Source: Aldersonia sp. NBC_00410 (GTDB lineage: Bacteria; Actinomycetota; Actinomycetes; Mycobacteriales; Mycobacteriaceae). Taken from it: a DNA stretch of 64,000 nt. A program made the translations under genes and the position numbers. This document shows positions 8,950 to 18,474 of the stretch, one piece after another (position 1 is the first letter of the stretch; each line of letters starts with the position of its first letter). The DNA is taken from assembly GCF_026342035.1 (NCBI RefSeq), contig NZ_JAPENM010000005.1, positions 370,232 through 434,231 on the forward strand. Reading direction: 5' to 3'. The notes beneath the pieces were generated by a model, which searched no databases, was not told the origin of the DNA, and saw only the letters and a list, made by a program, of their open reading frames with translations.

Positions 8950-9741
8950 CTACTTGGCCGCCGCCACCACGACGTTGGCCACTGCGTTCGGTTGCGACAC
9001 CAGCACGGCATGCGAGGCAGGGACTTCGGTCGTCACGGCCTTCATCCGACTCGCCATCGCCCGTTGCGATGCGGGTGGGATCACGCGATCCTGCCCGGCG
9101 ACGAGGTACCAGCTGGGCTTGTTCGCCCATGCCGGCGGGCCGCTCGGTTCGAGATTCGACCACAGGGCCGCCGACTTCTGATGTGCATACATCGTCGCCG
9201 CGGTCGCATCACTGACGTCCTGGCAGAACACCGAATGGAAGTACTCGGGCGCGACATAGCCGTCGACGTTCTTGCCGCCCGGCACGGTGGCGTCGTCGAC
9301 GACCTTCACCTGCAGTGCGGGCGGGAGCAACTGGCTGCCGGGGTATCGGATCGGATCCAGTTGCAGCATCACCGGCTCGTACTGGGCGGGACCGAATGCG
9401 GCGATATAGACCAGCGACTTCACATCGGGATCCTTGATCTGGGTGATCACCATGCCGCCGTAGCTGTGGCCGACCAGCACGATCGGTCCCGAGATTGTGT
9501 CGAGGGTGTGTTGAACGGCGCCCGAGTCGTAGGTCGGGCCGCGCAGCGGATTGTCCGGCGTCACCACCCGATACCCGCGAGCACGAAGGTCCGCGGCGAC
9601 ACCGTCCCAGCTTGTCGCATCGGCGAATGCGCCGTGCACCAGGACAACGGTGGGGAGGGTTTGAGCTGATGCGGGGGCGGCGACCATCCCGGTGAACAGT
9701 GCCGCGATGAAGGCGAAGGTCGCCAATATTCGATAACGCAC
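8950..9741 (-). CDS. Secreted alpha/beta hydrolase
   Basis: The 263-residue product has a clear signal peptide (RYRILATFAFIAALFTG then PASAQ, cleavage near residue 27) followed by an alpha/beta hydrolase domain. The nucleophile elbow GHSYGG puts the catalytic Ser at about 93; an Asp in VAGQDRVIPP and a His in PASHAVLVSQP complete the triad. It starts at GTG 9741, chosen because AAGGAG lies 7 bases upstream and the signal sequence begins exactly there. The exported enzyme probably hydrolyses an ester; the substrate is unknown. Confidence 0.88.
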   Translation of the reverse strand: MRYRILATFAFIAALFTGMVAAPASAQTLPTVVLVHGAFADATSWDGVAADLRARGYRVVTPDNPLRGPTYDSGAVQHTLDTISGPIVLVGHSYGGMVITQIKDPDVKSLVYIAAFGPAQYEPVMLQLDPIRYPGSQLLPPALQVKVVDDATVPGGKNVDGYVAPEYFHSVFCQDVSDATAATMYAHQKSAALWSNLEPSGPPAWANKPSWYLVAGQDRVIPPASQRAMASRMKAVTTEVPASHAVLVSQPNAVANVVVAAAK

Positions 9742-9917
9742 GCCGATCTCCTTTGAAACACGAACGCGAGTGAGGACGAGCGGCCCTTGGCGGGTCGCGA
9801 TCATCGTCCCCCAACAACAGCCGCGCCGCCTGCTCATGAGCGAATCGGCTGTCGGTCGTCTCACCTAGGATCGAAACCCGAGCCGCAACAGCGGAACGGC
9901 GATCGCGGACGGGGAGG

Positions 9918-12900
9918 GTGCGGGCGTTGTTGAAGCTGCATCGTGCGCAGCGTTGCGACACGCTGGCGACCGCGCTCGCGGACCTGCTGGCGGAACCGCT
10001 CGCGGATCCGTTCGCCCGCGAGGTCATCGCCGTCCCGGCCAAGGGTGTCGAGCGCTGGCTCAACCAGCAGCTGTCGGCTCGACTCGGGGCGACCAACGGC
10101 GACGGGATCGCCGCGAACATAGATTTCCCCGCGCCGGCACGCCTTGTGGAGACGGCCGTCGCTCGTAGTCTTGGTCTCGACCCCGATGACGACCCGTGGT
10201 CGCCGTCGCGCACGGTGTGGGCGTTGCTCGCCGCGATCGACGATTCGCTGACCGAGCCGTGGTGTGCGGTGCTGGCCCGCCACCTCGGTACCGACGCCGC
10301 TCCGGACGGGCAGCGGCGGCGGGGTCGCCGGTACGCGACCGCACTGCAACTGGATCGGCTCTTTCGCAGCTACGCGGCCCAGCGGCCTGCGCTGATGCTC
10401 GACTGGGTACGCGGGGCCGACACCGACGGTGCGGGTGCGCCGTTGCCGGACGACCTGCGCTGGCAGGCGATGCTGTGGCGGGTATTGCGCGACCGCATCG
10501 GCGTGCCCAGCCCGGCGGAGCGGCTCGGCGACACGCGTGCGCGGCTGACCGCCGAGCCGGAACTGCTCGACCTGCCGACTCGGCTGTCGGTGTTCGGCGC
10601 GACCCGACTCACCACCGACCAACTCGAGGTGCTGGGTGCGCTCGGCGTACACCGCGACGTCCATCTCTGGGTCCCGCATCCGAGTCCGGCGATGTGGGAT
10701 CGCCTGTCGCGGCTCACGATTCCGCGGCGTCGTCGCGATGACGACAGTGCGCTCGCGGTGAGCCATCCACTCCTCGCGAGTCTGGCCCGCGACGTGCGGG
10801 AACTGCAGTTCCGGTCGCGCGCCGCCGGGTTCGAGGATGTTGCGCACCCCGCGCCGCCCGCGCCGCAGACACTTCTCGGCCGGATCCAGGACGCGATCAC
10901 CACCGACGACACCGTGCGCGCCACGACCGGGCCCGACTCGACAGTGCAGGTGCATGTCTGTCACGGACCGGCGCGGCAGGTCGAGGTGCTGCGCGAATGC
11001 CTGCTGCACCTGTTCGCCGACGATCCGACTCTGGAACCGCGCGATGTCATTGTGATGTGCCCAGACATCGAAACCTATGCACCGCTGATCCGGGCCAGCT
11101 TCGGGCAGGGTGTGCTGGTTCATCCCGCACACGGACTGCGGGTTCGGCTTGCCGATCGCGCGTTGCATCAAACCAACGATGTGCTGGCCGTGCTCGACGT
11201 GCTGTTCACCATCGCGGACGGGCGGATCACGGCGACCGAGGTGCTCGACCTCGCCGCGGCGACGCCGGTCCGCACCCGATTCGGTTTCAGCGACGACGAT
11301 CTCGAGCGGCTGGCGCAGTGGACCGCCGAGTCCGGTGCCCGGTGGGGCCTGGCGATGATCCAGCGGTCCGCGTTCGGGCTCGGCGACTTTCCGCAGAACA
11401 CCTTCCGTGCGGCGCTGGACCGGGTGCTGCTCGGGGCGACCGCGGATGAGACGGCAGGGGAGTGGCTCGGGCTCGCGCTCCCACTCGATGACGTCGACAG
11501 CAACGACATCGATCTGGCCGGGCGCTTCGCCGAGTACATCGATCGGCTCGACGTGACGGTGCGCAAGCTTTCCGCCACCCAATCGGCGCACGCCTGGCGG
11601 GAGGCGATCCGCTCTGGACTCGATCTGCTGACCGACGTCCCCGGCTCGCAGAGTTGGCAACGCGCCCAAACGAATCGGGAGATCGCCGAGGCGCTCGAGC
11701 AGGGCGGCGACACCGAGTTGCGGCTCGCCGACATGCGGGCACTGCTCGTCGGGCGGTTGTCCGGGCGACCCACCCGATCGAACTTCCGCACCGGCGAGCT
11801 GACGGTCTGCACGATGGTGCCGATGCGTTCGGTACCGCATCGCGTCGTGATCCTGCTCGGCCTCGACGACGAGGTGTACCCGCGGACCGGTGCGGTCGAC
11901 GGCGACGACGTCCTGGCCCGGGATCCGATGCTCGGCGAGCGCGACCCGCGCAGCGAGGACCGCCAGTTGCTGCTCGATGCGATCATGTCCGCGGGTGAAC
12001 GTCTGCTGCTGTTCTTCACCGGTGCCGACCCGGTGACCGGAAGCCCGCGCCCACCGGCCATCCCGCTCAGCGAGGTGATCGATGTTCTCGAACGGACCGT
12101 CGGTGCAACCCAACTCGGGGAGATAGTGCACCGGCACCCGCTGCAGCCGTTCGACCCACGCAACTTCCGCGCGCCGGAGCCGTTCAGCTTCGACCGCTCG
12201 GCCCTGGCCGGCGCCCAGGCCAGTATGCGCACGCCGATCCCGCTGCCGGAGTTTCTGCCGGCGCCGCTGCCCGCGCGCACACCCGCAGATGTGAACCTCG
12301 ACGACCTGGTGAACTTCGTGGTGCACCCGACTCAGGGTTTCCTGCGGCAGCGGTTGGGGATTCGCATTCCCGACGTCGACGACGACATTCCCGACGCGCT
12401 CGCCATCGACCTCGGCGGCCTCGACAAATGGGACATCGGCGACCGCATGCTCACCGCCCGGCTGACCGGCGTGGAGCCCGGTGCGTTCCGCGACACCGAG
12501 TGGCGCCGAGGCACGCTGCCCCCGCGTCGGCTCGGTCGCGACGCCTACGACGACATCGAGCGGACCGTCGACATGCTCGCCGAGCTTTGCCTGCCGGTTC
12601 ATGCCGGGGTACCCGAATCCCTGGATGTCGACGTCGATCTCGGCGGCGGGCGCCGCCTGAGTGGCACGGTCACCGGTGTGCACGGCACCGTGCTCGCGCG
12701 CAGTTCGTATTCTCGGCTTGCCGCCAAGCATCGGCTCCAGGCCTGGGTCCGACTGCTCGCACTCGCCGTTGCTCGCCCGGATTCGCAGTGGACCGCGGTG
12801 GTGACAGGGCGCGGAATGGGCAGGCGGGCAAAGCGATCCACCCTCGCCATCCCGCCGGACCCGGCGACCGAACTGCTGCGGCTGATCGAACTGCGCGACC

Positions 12901-13220
12901 GCGGACTGTGTGCGCCGTTGCCGATCGCGACGGGAGCATCGTCGGTATACGCGGACCGGCGTGCCGGCGGTGCCGATGTCGAGCTTGCCGAGGAAGCCGC
13001 GGCCCAGGAGTGGTACGACACGTTCGGTGACGCCAAGGACCGTCACCTGATCCACGTTTACGGGCCCGCGCCGCGGTTCGTCGATTTCGCCGCGGCGTCA
13101 CCGGAGTCCGACGAGGCCGCGTGGTGGCCCGAGCGATCTCGATTCGGGGTGCTTGCGCGCCGGCTGTGGGAGCCGCTGCTCGCCTGCGAAACCCTCGCAC
13201 AGGTGGAGACGCGCTCGTGA
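9918..13220 (+). CDS. recC: Exodeoxyribonuclease V subunit gamma
   Basis: The product of about 1100 residues is a RecC subunit: N-terminal LHRAQRCDTLATALADLL, then the AKGVERWLNQQLSARLG motif, and further on MVPMRSVPHRVVILLGLDDEVYPR. RecC holds the two DNA strands apart in RecBCD and in Enterobacteria recognises Chi. Homologous sequence begins at about LHRAQR, so TTG 9927 (9 bases after GGGGAGG) may be the real start instead of GTG 9918, which touches that site. The gene overlaps recB by 4 bases. RecBCD processes double-strand breaks in the cytoplasm. Confidence 0.94.
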   Translation: MRALLKLHRAQRCDTLATALADLLAEPLADPFAREVIAVPAKGVERWLNQQLSARLGATNGDGIAANIDFPAPARLVETAVARSLGLDPDDDPWSPSRTVWALLAAIDDSLTEPWCAVLARHLGTDAAPDGQRRRGRRYATALQLDRLFRSYAAQRPALMLDWVRGADTDGAGAPLPDDLRWQAMLWRVLRDRIGVPSPAERLGDTRARLTAEPELLDLPTRLSVFGATRLTTDQLEVLGALGVHRDVHLWVPHPSPAMWDRLSRLTIPRRRRDDDSALAVSHPLLASLARDVRELQFRSRAAGFEDVAHPAPPAPQTLLGRIQDAITTDDTVRATTGPDSTVQVHVCHGPARQVEVLRECLLHLFADDPTLEPRDVIVMCPDIETYAPLIRASFGQGVLVHPAHGLRVRLADRALHQTNDVLAVLDVLFTIADGRITATEVLDLAAATPVRTRFGFSDDDLERLAQWTAESGARWGLAMIQRSAFGLGDFPQNTFRAALDRVLLGATADETAGEWLGLALPLDDVDSNDIDLAGRFAEYIDRLDVTVRKLSATQSAHAWREAIRSGLDLLTDVPGSQSWQRAQTNREIAEALEQGGDTELRLADMRALLVGRLSGRPTRSNFRTGELTVCTMVPMRSVPHRVVILLGLDDEVYPRTGAVDGDDVLARDPMLGERDPRSEDRQLLLDAIMSAGERLLLFFTGADPVTGSPRPPAIPLSEVIDVLERTVGATQLGEIVHRHPLQPFDPRNFRAPEPFSFDRSALAGAQASMRTPIPLPEFLPAPLPARTPADVNLDDLVNFVVHPTQGFLRQRLGIRIPDVDDDIPDALAIDLGGLDKWDIGDRMLTARLTGVEPGAFRDTEWRRGTLPPRRLGRDAYDDIERTVDMLAELCLPVHAGVPESLDVDVDLGGGRRLSGTVTGVHGTVLARSSYSRLAAKHRLQAWVRLLALAVARPDSQWTAVVTGRGMGRRAKRSTLAIPPDPATELLRLIELRDRGLCAPLPIATGASSVYADRRAGGADVELAEEAAAQEWYDTFGDAKDRHLIHVYGPAPRFVDFAAASPESDEAAWWPERSRFGVLARRLWEPLLACETLAQVETRS

Positions 13221-16200
13221 TCCGGGCGACGCGCTTCGATATCGCCGGTCCGCTACCGGAGGGCACCACGGTGCTGGAGGCGAGCGCGGGAACGGGAAAG
13301 ACCTACGCCATCGTCGCGCTCGCGGCCCGCTATGTGGCCGAGGGGATCGCGACGGTTCCGCAGCTGCTGTTGGTGACCTTCACCCGCGCTGCGACCCAGG
13401 AATTGCGCGAGCGAACCAGGGAGCGATTTGTCCGGACGGCAATCGAATTGGCTGATCCGGCGAAAGCACGGGCCAGTTCGGACTCGCTCGTCGCCCACCT
13501 CGCCGACGCCGACGACGACGAGGTTGCGCTGCGGCGCCGCCGACTCGTGCAAGCGCTGTCGGATTTCGACGCGGCGACGATCGCGACGACCCACAGCTTC
13601 TGTCAGCAGATGCTCGACGGTCTCGGCTTCGCCGGTGAACGCGAGCCGGAAGCGACGTTGGTCGAGTCGATCGGCGATCTCGTGACCCAGGTCGTCGATG
13701 ACCTGTATCTGGCCCGCTATGCCAAGTCCGACGACCGTGCGATCGACCGGCGCGACGCGGGCGTCGTCGCGGCGGCAGCGGTAGCTGACCGGCAGGCAAT
13801 GCTCGTGCCCGAAGGTGAACGCGAGGACTCTGCTGCCGCGCATCGCGTCGCGTTCGCCGCGGCCGCCCGCGCGGAAGTGCAGCGCCGCAAGCGGTCCGCG
13901 AACCTGCGCGACTACGAGGATCTGCTCTCCCTGTTGCACGACGTGCTCGCGGACCCGGAACACGGACCAGCAGCGCGCGATCGGGTCCGGGCCCGCTACC
14001 GGGTTGTGCTGGTCGACGAATTCCAGGACACCGACCCACTCCAGTGGGAAATTCTGCGGCTGGCGTTTCACGGGCACAGCGCGTTGGTCCTCGTCGGTGA
14101 CCCGAAGCAGGCCATCTATGCGTTCCGCGGGGCCGAGGTGCTCAGCTATCTGCAAGCTGTCCGCGCCGCCGACAATCACCTGGAGCTGACCCAGAACTGG
14201 CGCAGCGACGGGCGTCTCGTGCAGGCCCTCGACCATCTCTACGGCAATGCGGCGCTCGGTCATCGGGACATCGTCGTGCACCCGATCGAGTCGGCGCTCG
14301 CTTCGTCGCGGATGGCGGGCGTGCCGCCGGTACGGCTGCGCTACCTGGGACGGGACGGTTATGGGGAGCTGACCGGTAGCGGGTTCCCGAAGGTGGATAA
14401 TCTGCGGCCACGCATTATCGAGGACGTCGCCGCCGATATCGTCGCGCTGCTCGACAGCGCTGTCGAGTTGTCCCTCGACGAACCACATCCGGTGGGACCG
14501 GGCGATATCGCCGTCCTGGTGCCCACTCGCGCCCGCGCCGAGGAGATGCGCGCCGCGCTGGACCGGGTGGGCGTCGCCTCGGTGATGGCTAGTGGCACCA
14601 GCGTGTTCGCGACCGCCGGTGCCGGTGATTGGGTTCGGGTGCTCGAAGCACTCGAACAGCCACACCGCGCGGACCGGGTACGGCGGGCGGCACTGACATC
14701 CCTGCTGGGTTGGACGGCAACCGATCTCGACCGGCGCGGTGACGAACTGGTCGCCGAGGTCGGAACGCAACTGGTCGCGCTGGCCGATCTGTTCGTGCAC
14801 GCGGGTTTCGCTGCACTGTTCGAACGGCTTGCGGCGCAATCGGGTCTGGAGGATCGACTGCTGTCGATCGAGTCCGGCGAGCGGGAACTGACCGATCTGC
14901 GTCATGTCGCACAGTTGCTCAACCGCATCGCGGTGGAGCGGTCCGCGGGGCTGGCCACGCTGTCGCGCTGGCTTGCCGACCGTGTCGCGGACCCGACCAT
15001 CGAGAGTTCCTCGGACCGGATCAGGCGGCTCGACAGCGACGCCGAGGCCGTGCAGATCGCGACCGTGCACACCAGCAAGGGGCTGCAGTACCCGATCGTC
15101 TACCTGCCATTCGCCTGGGATCCGGCGAAGCCGTTCAAATTGGCGACGCTGCTCTTCCACGACGATGACGACCGTCGGGTCCTCGATGTCGGCGGTGACC
15201 GTGCCCGCGACCATCGCGACCGCCGCCTGCGGCACGACGAGGAGAATGCCGGCGAGGCGTTGCGGTTGCTCTATGTTGCGCTCACCCGCGCCATGTGCCA
15301 GGTGGTGATCTGGTGGGCACCGTCGTCGGGCACGGCGGCTTCGCCCCTGCACCGCATGATCTTCGGCCGCCCGCCGGGTAGCTCCGGAATCCCCGGGCGT
15401 GCTCAGGTGCCTGCCGATTCCGTCGTTGCCGCGGACCTGTCGAGTTGGGCGGCCGGTGCCTCCGGGCTGATTTCGGTCGAGCCCGTTCCCGACGAGGTCC
15501 GTCCCGCCCGGGTGTGGTCCCCGGCCGAGCCCGCCCCGGCCACGCTCGTTGCCGCCGCGTTCGATCGCGAACTCGATTTCGCGTGGCGTCGCACGTCCTA
15601 CTCGGCACTGACCGCTGCCGCACACGAAACACCCGGCGTGAGCAGCGAAGCCGAATCGCCGGGGAAGACCGACGAGCCCGAGGACGAACCGATTGTCGCG
15701 GACGTCGGGGGCGGTGTCCCGTCCCCGATGAACGAGTTGCCGGGTGGCGCGGCGTTCGGAACGCTCGTGCACGAGGTGCTCGAACTGGTCGATCCGCAGG
15801 CGCCCGATCTGCCCGCCGAACTCGTTGCGCGGTGCCGGGAGGTGGTCGCCGCTCGCTTGGCCGAGGTCGATCCGGACGCGCTGGCCGTCGCGCTGCACCC
15901 GGTGCTGCGCACCCCGTTCGACTGGAGCGGTGGTGCGCGCGGCTCGTTGGCGGACATTGCGGCATCGGATCGGTTGCCCGAGCTGGACTTCGAGATTCCG
16001 TTGGCGGGTGGCGATGCGCCGCTGACGAATGCGGCGACGGTGCACGCGATCGCGGAGTTGCTGCGTGACCATCTGGGCTCCGACGATCCGATGGCGGCCT
16101 ATGCCGACCGGCTCGACACGCTCGAACCGGTGCCGCTGCGTGGCTTCCTGACCGGCAGCATCGATGCGGTCCTGAGGGTGTCGGGACCACGTTTCCTCGT

Positions 16201-16510
16201 CGTCGACTACAAGACCAACCGGCTGGGCCTCGGGGATCTCACGGTCGAGCACTACACGCCCGATCGCATGGCCGAGGAGATGCTGCGTGCCCACTATCCG
16301 CTGCAGGCGTTGATCTACCTGGTCGCGCTGCACCGGTATCTGCGCTGGCGGATGCCCAGTTATCGCCCAGCGGAGCACCTCGGTGGGGCCAGGTATCTGT
16401 TCGTGCGCGGCATGGTCGGTCCGGACACCCCCGCCGGAGCGGGTGTGTTCGAATGGGACGTGCCTGCCGCGCTGGTGTGTTCCCTCTCCGACCTGTTGGC
16501 GGGATCATGA
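13217..16510 (+). CDS. recB: Exodeoxyribonuclease V subunit beta (helicase-nuclease)
   Basis: The 1097-residue product is a superfamily 1 helicase fused to a nuclease. Walker A ASAGTGKT is at residues 22-29, Walker B VLVDEFQDTDPLQW near 265-278, then GDPKQAIYAFRGAE, and the C-terminal nuclease motif VVDYKTN near 995-1001. It starts at GTG 13217, overlapping the recC stop as GTGA; longer in-frame extension lies within recC. The N-terminus and length match mycobacterial RecB. It unwinds and degrades broken DNA ends together with RecC and RecD. Confidence 0.95.
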   Translation: MIRATRFDIAGPLPEGTTVLEASAGTGKTYAIVALAARYVAEGIATVPQLLLVTFTRAATQELRERTRERFVRTAIELADPAKARASSDSLVAHLADADDDEVALRRRRLVQALSDFDAATIATTHSFCQQMLDGLGFAGEREPEATLVESIGDLVTQVVDDLYLARYAKSDDRAIDRRDAGVVAAAAVADRQAMLVPEGEREDSAAAHRVAFAAAARAEVQRRKRSANLRDYEDLLSLLHDVLADPEHGPAARDRVRARYRVVLVDEFQDTDPLQWEILRLAFHGHSALVLVGDPKQAIYAFRGAEVLSYLQAVRAADNHLELTQNWRSDGRLVQALDHLYGNAALGHRDIVVHPIESALASSRMAGVPPVRLRYLGRDGYGELTGSGFPKVDNLRPRIIEDVAADIVALLDSAVELSLDEPHPVGPGDIAVLVPTRARAEEMRAALDRVGVASVMASGTSVFATAGAGDWVRVLEALEQPHRADRVRRAALTSLLGWTATDLDRRGDELVAEVGTQLVALADLFVHAGFAALFERLAAQSGLEDRLLSIESGERELTDLRHVAQLLNRIAVERSAGLATLSRWLADRVADPTIESSSDRIRRLDSDAEAVQIATVHTSKGLQYPIVYLPFAWDPAKPFKLATLLFHDDDDRRVLDVGGDRARDHRDRRLRHDEENAGEALRLLYVALTRAMCQVVIWWAPSSGTAASPLHRMIFGRPPGSSGIPGRAQVPADSVVAADLSSWAAGASGLISVEPVPDEVRPARVWSPAEPAPATLVAAAFDRELDFAWRRTSYSALTAAAHETPGVSSEAESPGKTDEPEDEPIVADVGGGVPSPMNELPGGAAFGTLVHEVLELVDPQAPDLPAELVARCREVVAARLAEVDPDALAVALHPVLRTPFDWSGGARGSLADIAASDRLPELDFEIPLAGGDAPLTNAATVHAIAELLRDHLGSDDPMAAYADRLDTLEPVPLRGFLTGSIDAVLRVSGPRFLVVDYKTNRLGLGDLTVEHYTPDRMAEEMLRAHYPLQALIYLVALHRYLRWRMPSYRPAEHLGGARYLFVRGMVGPDTPAGAGVFEWDVPAALVCSLSDLLAGS

Positions 16511-18393
16511 CCGAGGCTCAACTCGCGCAGCGCGGCACCGGGGTGTTGCGCACGTTCAACGACGCGGGAGTGCTCGCCGCTGCCGATGTGCATGTGGCGT
16601 CTCGGTTGCGCGGGCTCTCGGGGGAGCGGTCCGAGGCGGTGCTGCTCGCTGTCGCGTTGGCGGTGCGCGCGGTTCGCGCTGGATCGGTGTGCCTGGACCT
16701 GAATCGGTTCGCCGACGTGTCCCTCGACGAAGATTCCGAGATCGATGTGACGACGCTGCCATGGCCCGATGTGGACGAGGTGATCGCGTCGCTGCGGCGC
16801 AGCCCATTGGTGATCGGTGCCGCCAATCCGGCCGACGGGACGCTGCGACCGCTGCGCCTGGTGGACACCGATGAGGGCGCGCTGCTCTACCTGGACCGCT
16901 ACTTCCGGCAGGAGCAGACGATCCGCCGGATCCTCGACGACCGGGCAGGCTCCCATCCCGAGGTCGATCCGGTGCGGGTTGCGGCGGCGTTGGAGACGCT
17001 GTTCCGGGACGGAAACGATGACAGCAAGCCGGCTCCGGCGCCGGATCGGCAGCGGGTGGCGGCGGCGTTGGCGGCGGCGCACTGGACGACGATCATCGCG
17101 GGCGGTCCGGGAACCGGGAAAACCCATACGGTGGCACGGATTCTGGCGCTGTTGACCGAGCTGTCCGGGTCCCGGCTGCGCGTGGGACTGGCCGCGCCGA
17201 CCGGTAAGGCGGCGGCGCGGCTGCAAGAGTCGGTTCGCGAGCAGGCGGGTGACCTGCATCTGCCGCCGGATCTGTCCGCGGCCACCTTGCATCGCATGCT
17301 CGGCTGGCAGCCGGGAAGCCGGACCCGGTTCCGCCACGACCAGGACAATCGACTGCCCTACGACGTTGTGGTGGTCGACGAGACCTCGATGGTGTCGTTG
17401 ACGATGATGTGCCGCCTGCTCGAGGCCGTCCGCCCCGATGCCCGTCTGCTGCTCGTCGGCGACCCGGACCAGTTGACCTCCGTGGATGCCGGCGCGGTAC
17501 TGGCCGACCTGGTGGGACGGCCGATTCGGGCGCTGCCGAACGCGGTTGCCGACGAACTGGTGCGCGCGGATCTCGACGGCGGGGACGATCCGCAGGAGGC
17601 GGCACTGGGACGGCGGGAACGGGATCGGTTGCGCGGCGGCATCGTTCGCCTCAGCCGCGGTCGTCGGTTCCGTGGTGCGATCGCCGATCTCGCGGTGGCG
17701 GTGCGGGACGGCAACGCGGATCGGGCGATCGAGGTGCTGCAGAGTGGTGCGGACGAGGTGTCGTTGCATCCGGCCGACGATGTGGCGGATCTTCGTCGGG
17801 ATCTGGTGGATACCGCGAAACTGGTGACCGATGCCGCCGAGGACGGGGATGCCGGCGAGGCACTGCTCGCGCTCGAGCAGCATCGGCTGCTGTGTGCACA
17901 CCGGCACGGCCCGCACGGCGTCGACCAGTGGGCGCGGCGAGCCACGGAATGGATCGCTACCGATTCGGGGCGCGGACCCACGCCCGGACGCTGGTTCCCC
18001 GGTCAGCCGCTGTTGGTGACCACGAACGACCACGAGCTGCGAATCTACAACGGCGACACCGGAGTTATCGTCCGGCGCGCAGACGGCGAACTTACTGCTG
18101 CGTTCGCACGGGGCAAGGACGTGGTGCACGTTCATCCGACGCGGCTGCCCGCAGCGCAGACCGTCTACGCAATGACGATCCATCGCAGCCAGGGCAGTCA
18201 GTACGACACGGTGTCCGTGCTGCTGCCGCCGGAATCGTCGTCGCTGCTCACCCGAGAGCTGCTCTACACGGCAATTACCCGGGCGCGCAGGCATGTTCGG
18301 GTGATCGGAACCCCCGAAGCGGTGCGCTTCGCCGTCGGTCGGCAGGTGCTACGAGCCAGCGGGCTGCGGCGCACGATTCGCGCGGTGAGTTAG
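16507..18393 (+). CDS. recD: Exodeoxyribonuclease V subunit alpha (helicase)
   Basis: The 628-residue product has Walker A GGPGTGKT at 199-206, Walker B VVVDETSMVSL, motif III LVGDPDQLTSVDAGAVLADL, and C-terminal YAMTIHRSQGSQYDTV and LLYTAITRARRHV, all of the RecD helicase. It is somewhat longer than the M. tuberculosis protein. The ATG at 16507 overlaps the recB stop as ATGA, so recC-recB-recD form one coupled operon. RecD is the 5'-to-3' motor of the complex. Confidence 0.95.
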   Translation: MTEAQLAQRGTGVLRTFNDAGVLAAADVHVASRLRGLSGERSEAVLLAVALAVRAVRAGSVCLDLNRFADVSLDEDSEIDVTTLPWPDVDEVIASLRRSPLVIGAANPADGTLRPLRLVDTDEGALLYLDRYFRQEQTIRRILDDRAGSHPEVDPVRVAAALETLFRDGNDDSKPAPAPDRQRVAAALAAAHWTTIIAGGPGTGKTHTVARILALLTELSGSRLRVGLAAPTGKAAARLQESVREQAGDLHLPPDLSAATLHRMLGWQPGSRTRFRHDQDNRLPYDVVVVDETSMVSLTMMCRLLEAVRPDARLLLVGDPDQLTSVDAGAVLADLVGRPIRALPNAVADELVRADLDGGDDPQEAALGRRERDRLRGGIVRLSRGRRFRGAIADLAVAVRDGNADRAIEVLQSGADEVSLHPADDVADLRRDLVDTAKLVTDAAEDGDAGEALLALEQHRLLCAHRHGPHGVDQWARRATEWIATDSGRGPTPGRWFPGQPLLVTTNDHELRIYNGDTGVIVRRADGELTAAFARGKDVVHVHPTRLPAAQTVYAMTIHRSQGSQYDTVSVLLPPESSSLLTRELLYTAITRARRHVRVIGTPEAVRFAVGRQVLRASGLRRTIRAVS

Positions 18394-18462
18394 TTCGAGC
18401 AGATTCGTTGGCGTGTGCGGTGTATCGAAACCTTGTGGGGCAGTGTCCTATTAGCTAGGATA

Positions 18463-18474
18463 GAACACATGTTC
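18463..18474. promoter_or_regulatory. LexA-type SOS box over the HNH gene start
   Basis: GAAC-ACAT-GTTC fits the mycobacterial LexA core GAAC-N4-GTTC exactly. It covers the ATG at 18469-18471, and a -10-like TAGGAT lies just upstream (18456-18461). LexA binding here would block transcription until DNA damage. In M. tuberculosis several 13E12-repeat genes of the same family belong to the SOS regulon. Confidence 0.75.

Noticed and set aside
9861..13055. A 1064-codon open frame on the minus strand opposite recC.
   Set aside because: Arg/Gly/Pro-rich translation with no domain, opposite a well-supported recC; an antisense shadow of high GC third positions.
13253..16378. A 1041-codon open frame on the minus strand opposite recB.
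   Set aside because: No recognisable motif and low-complexity composition; recB on the plus strand has all helicase and nuclease motifs.
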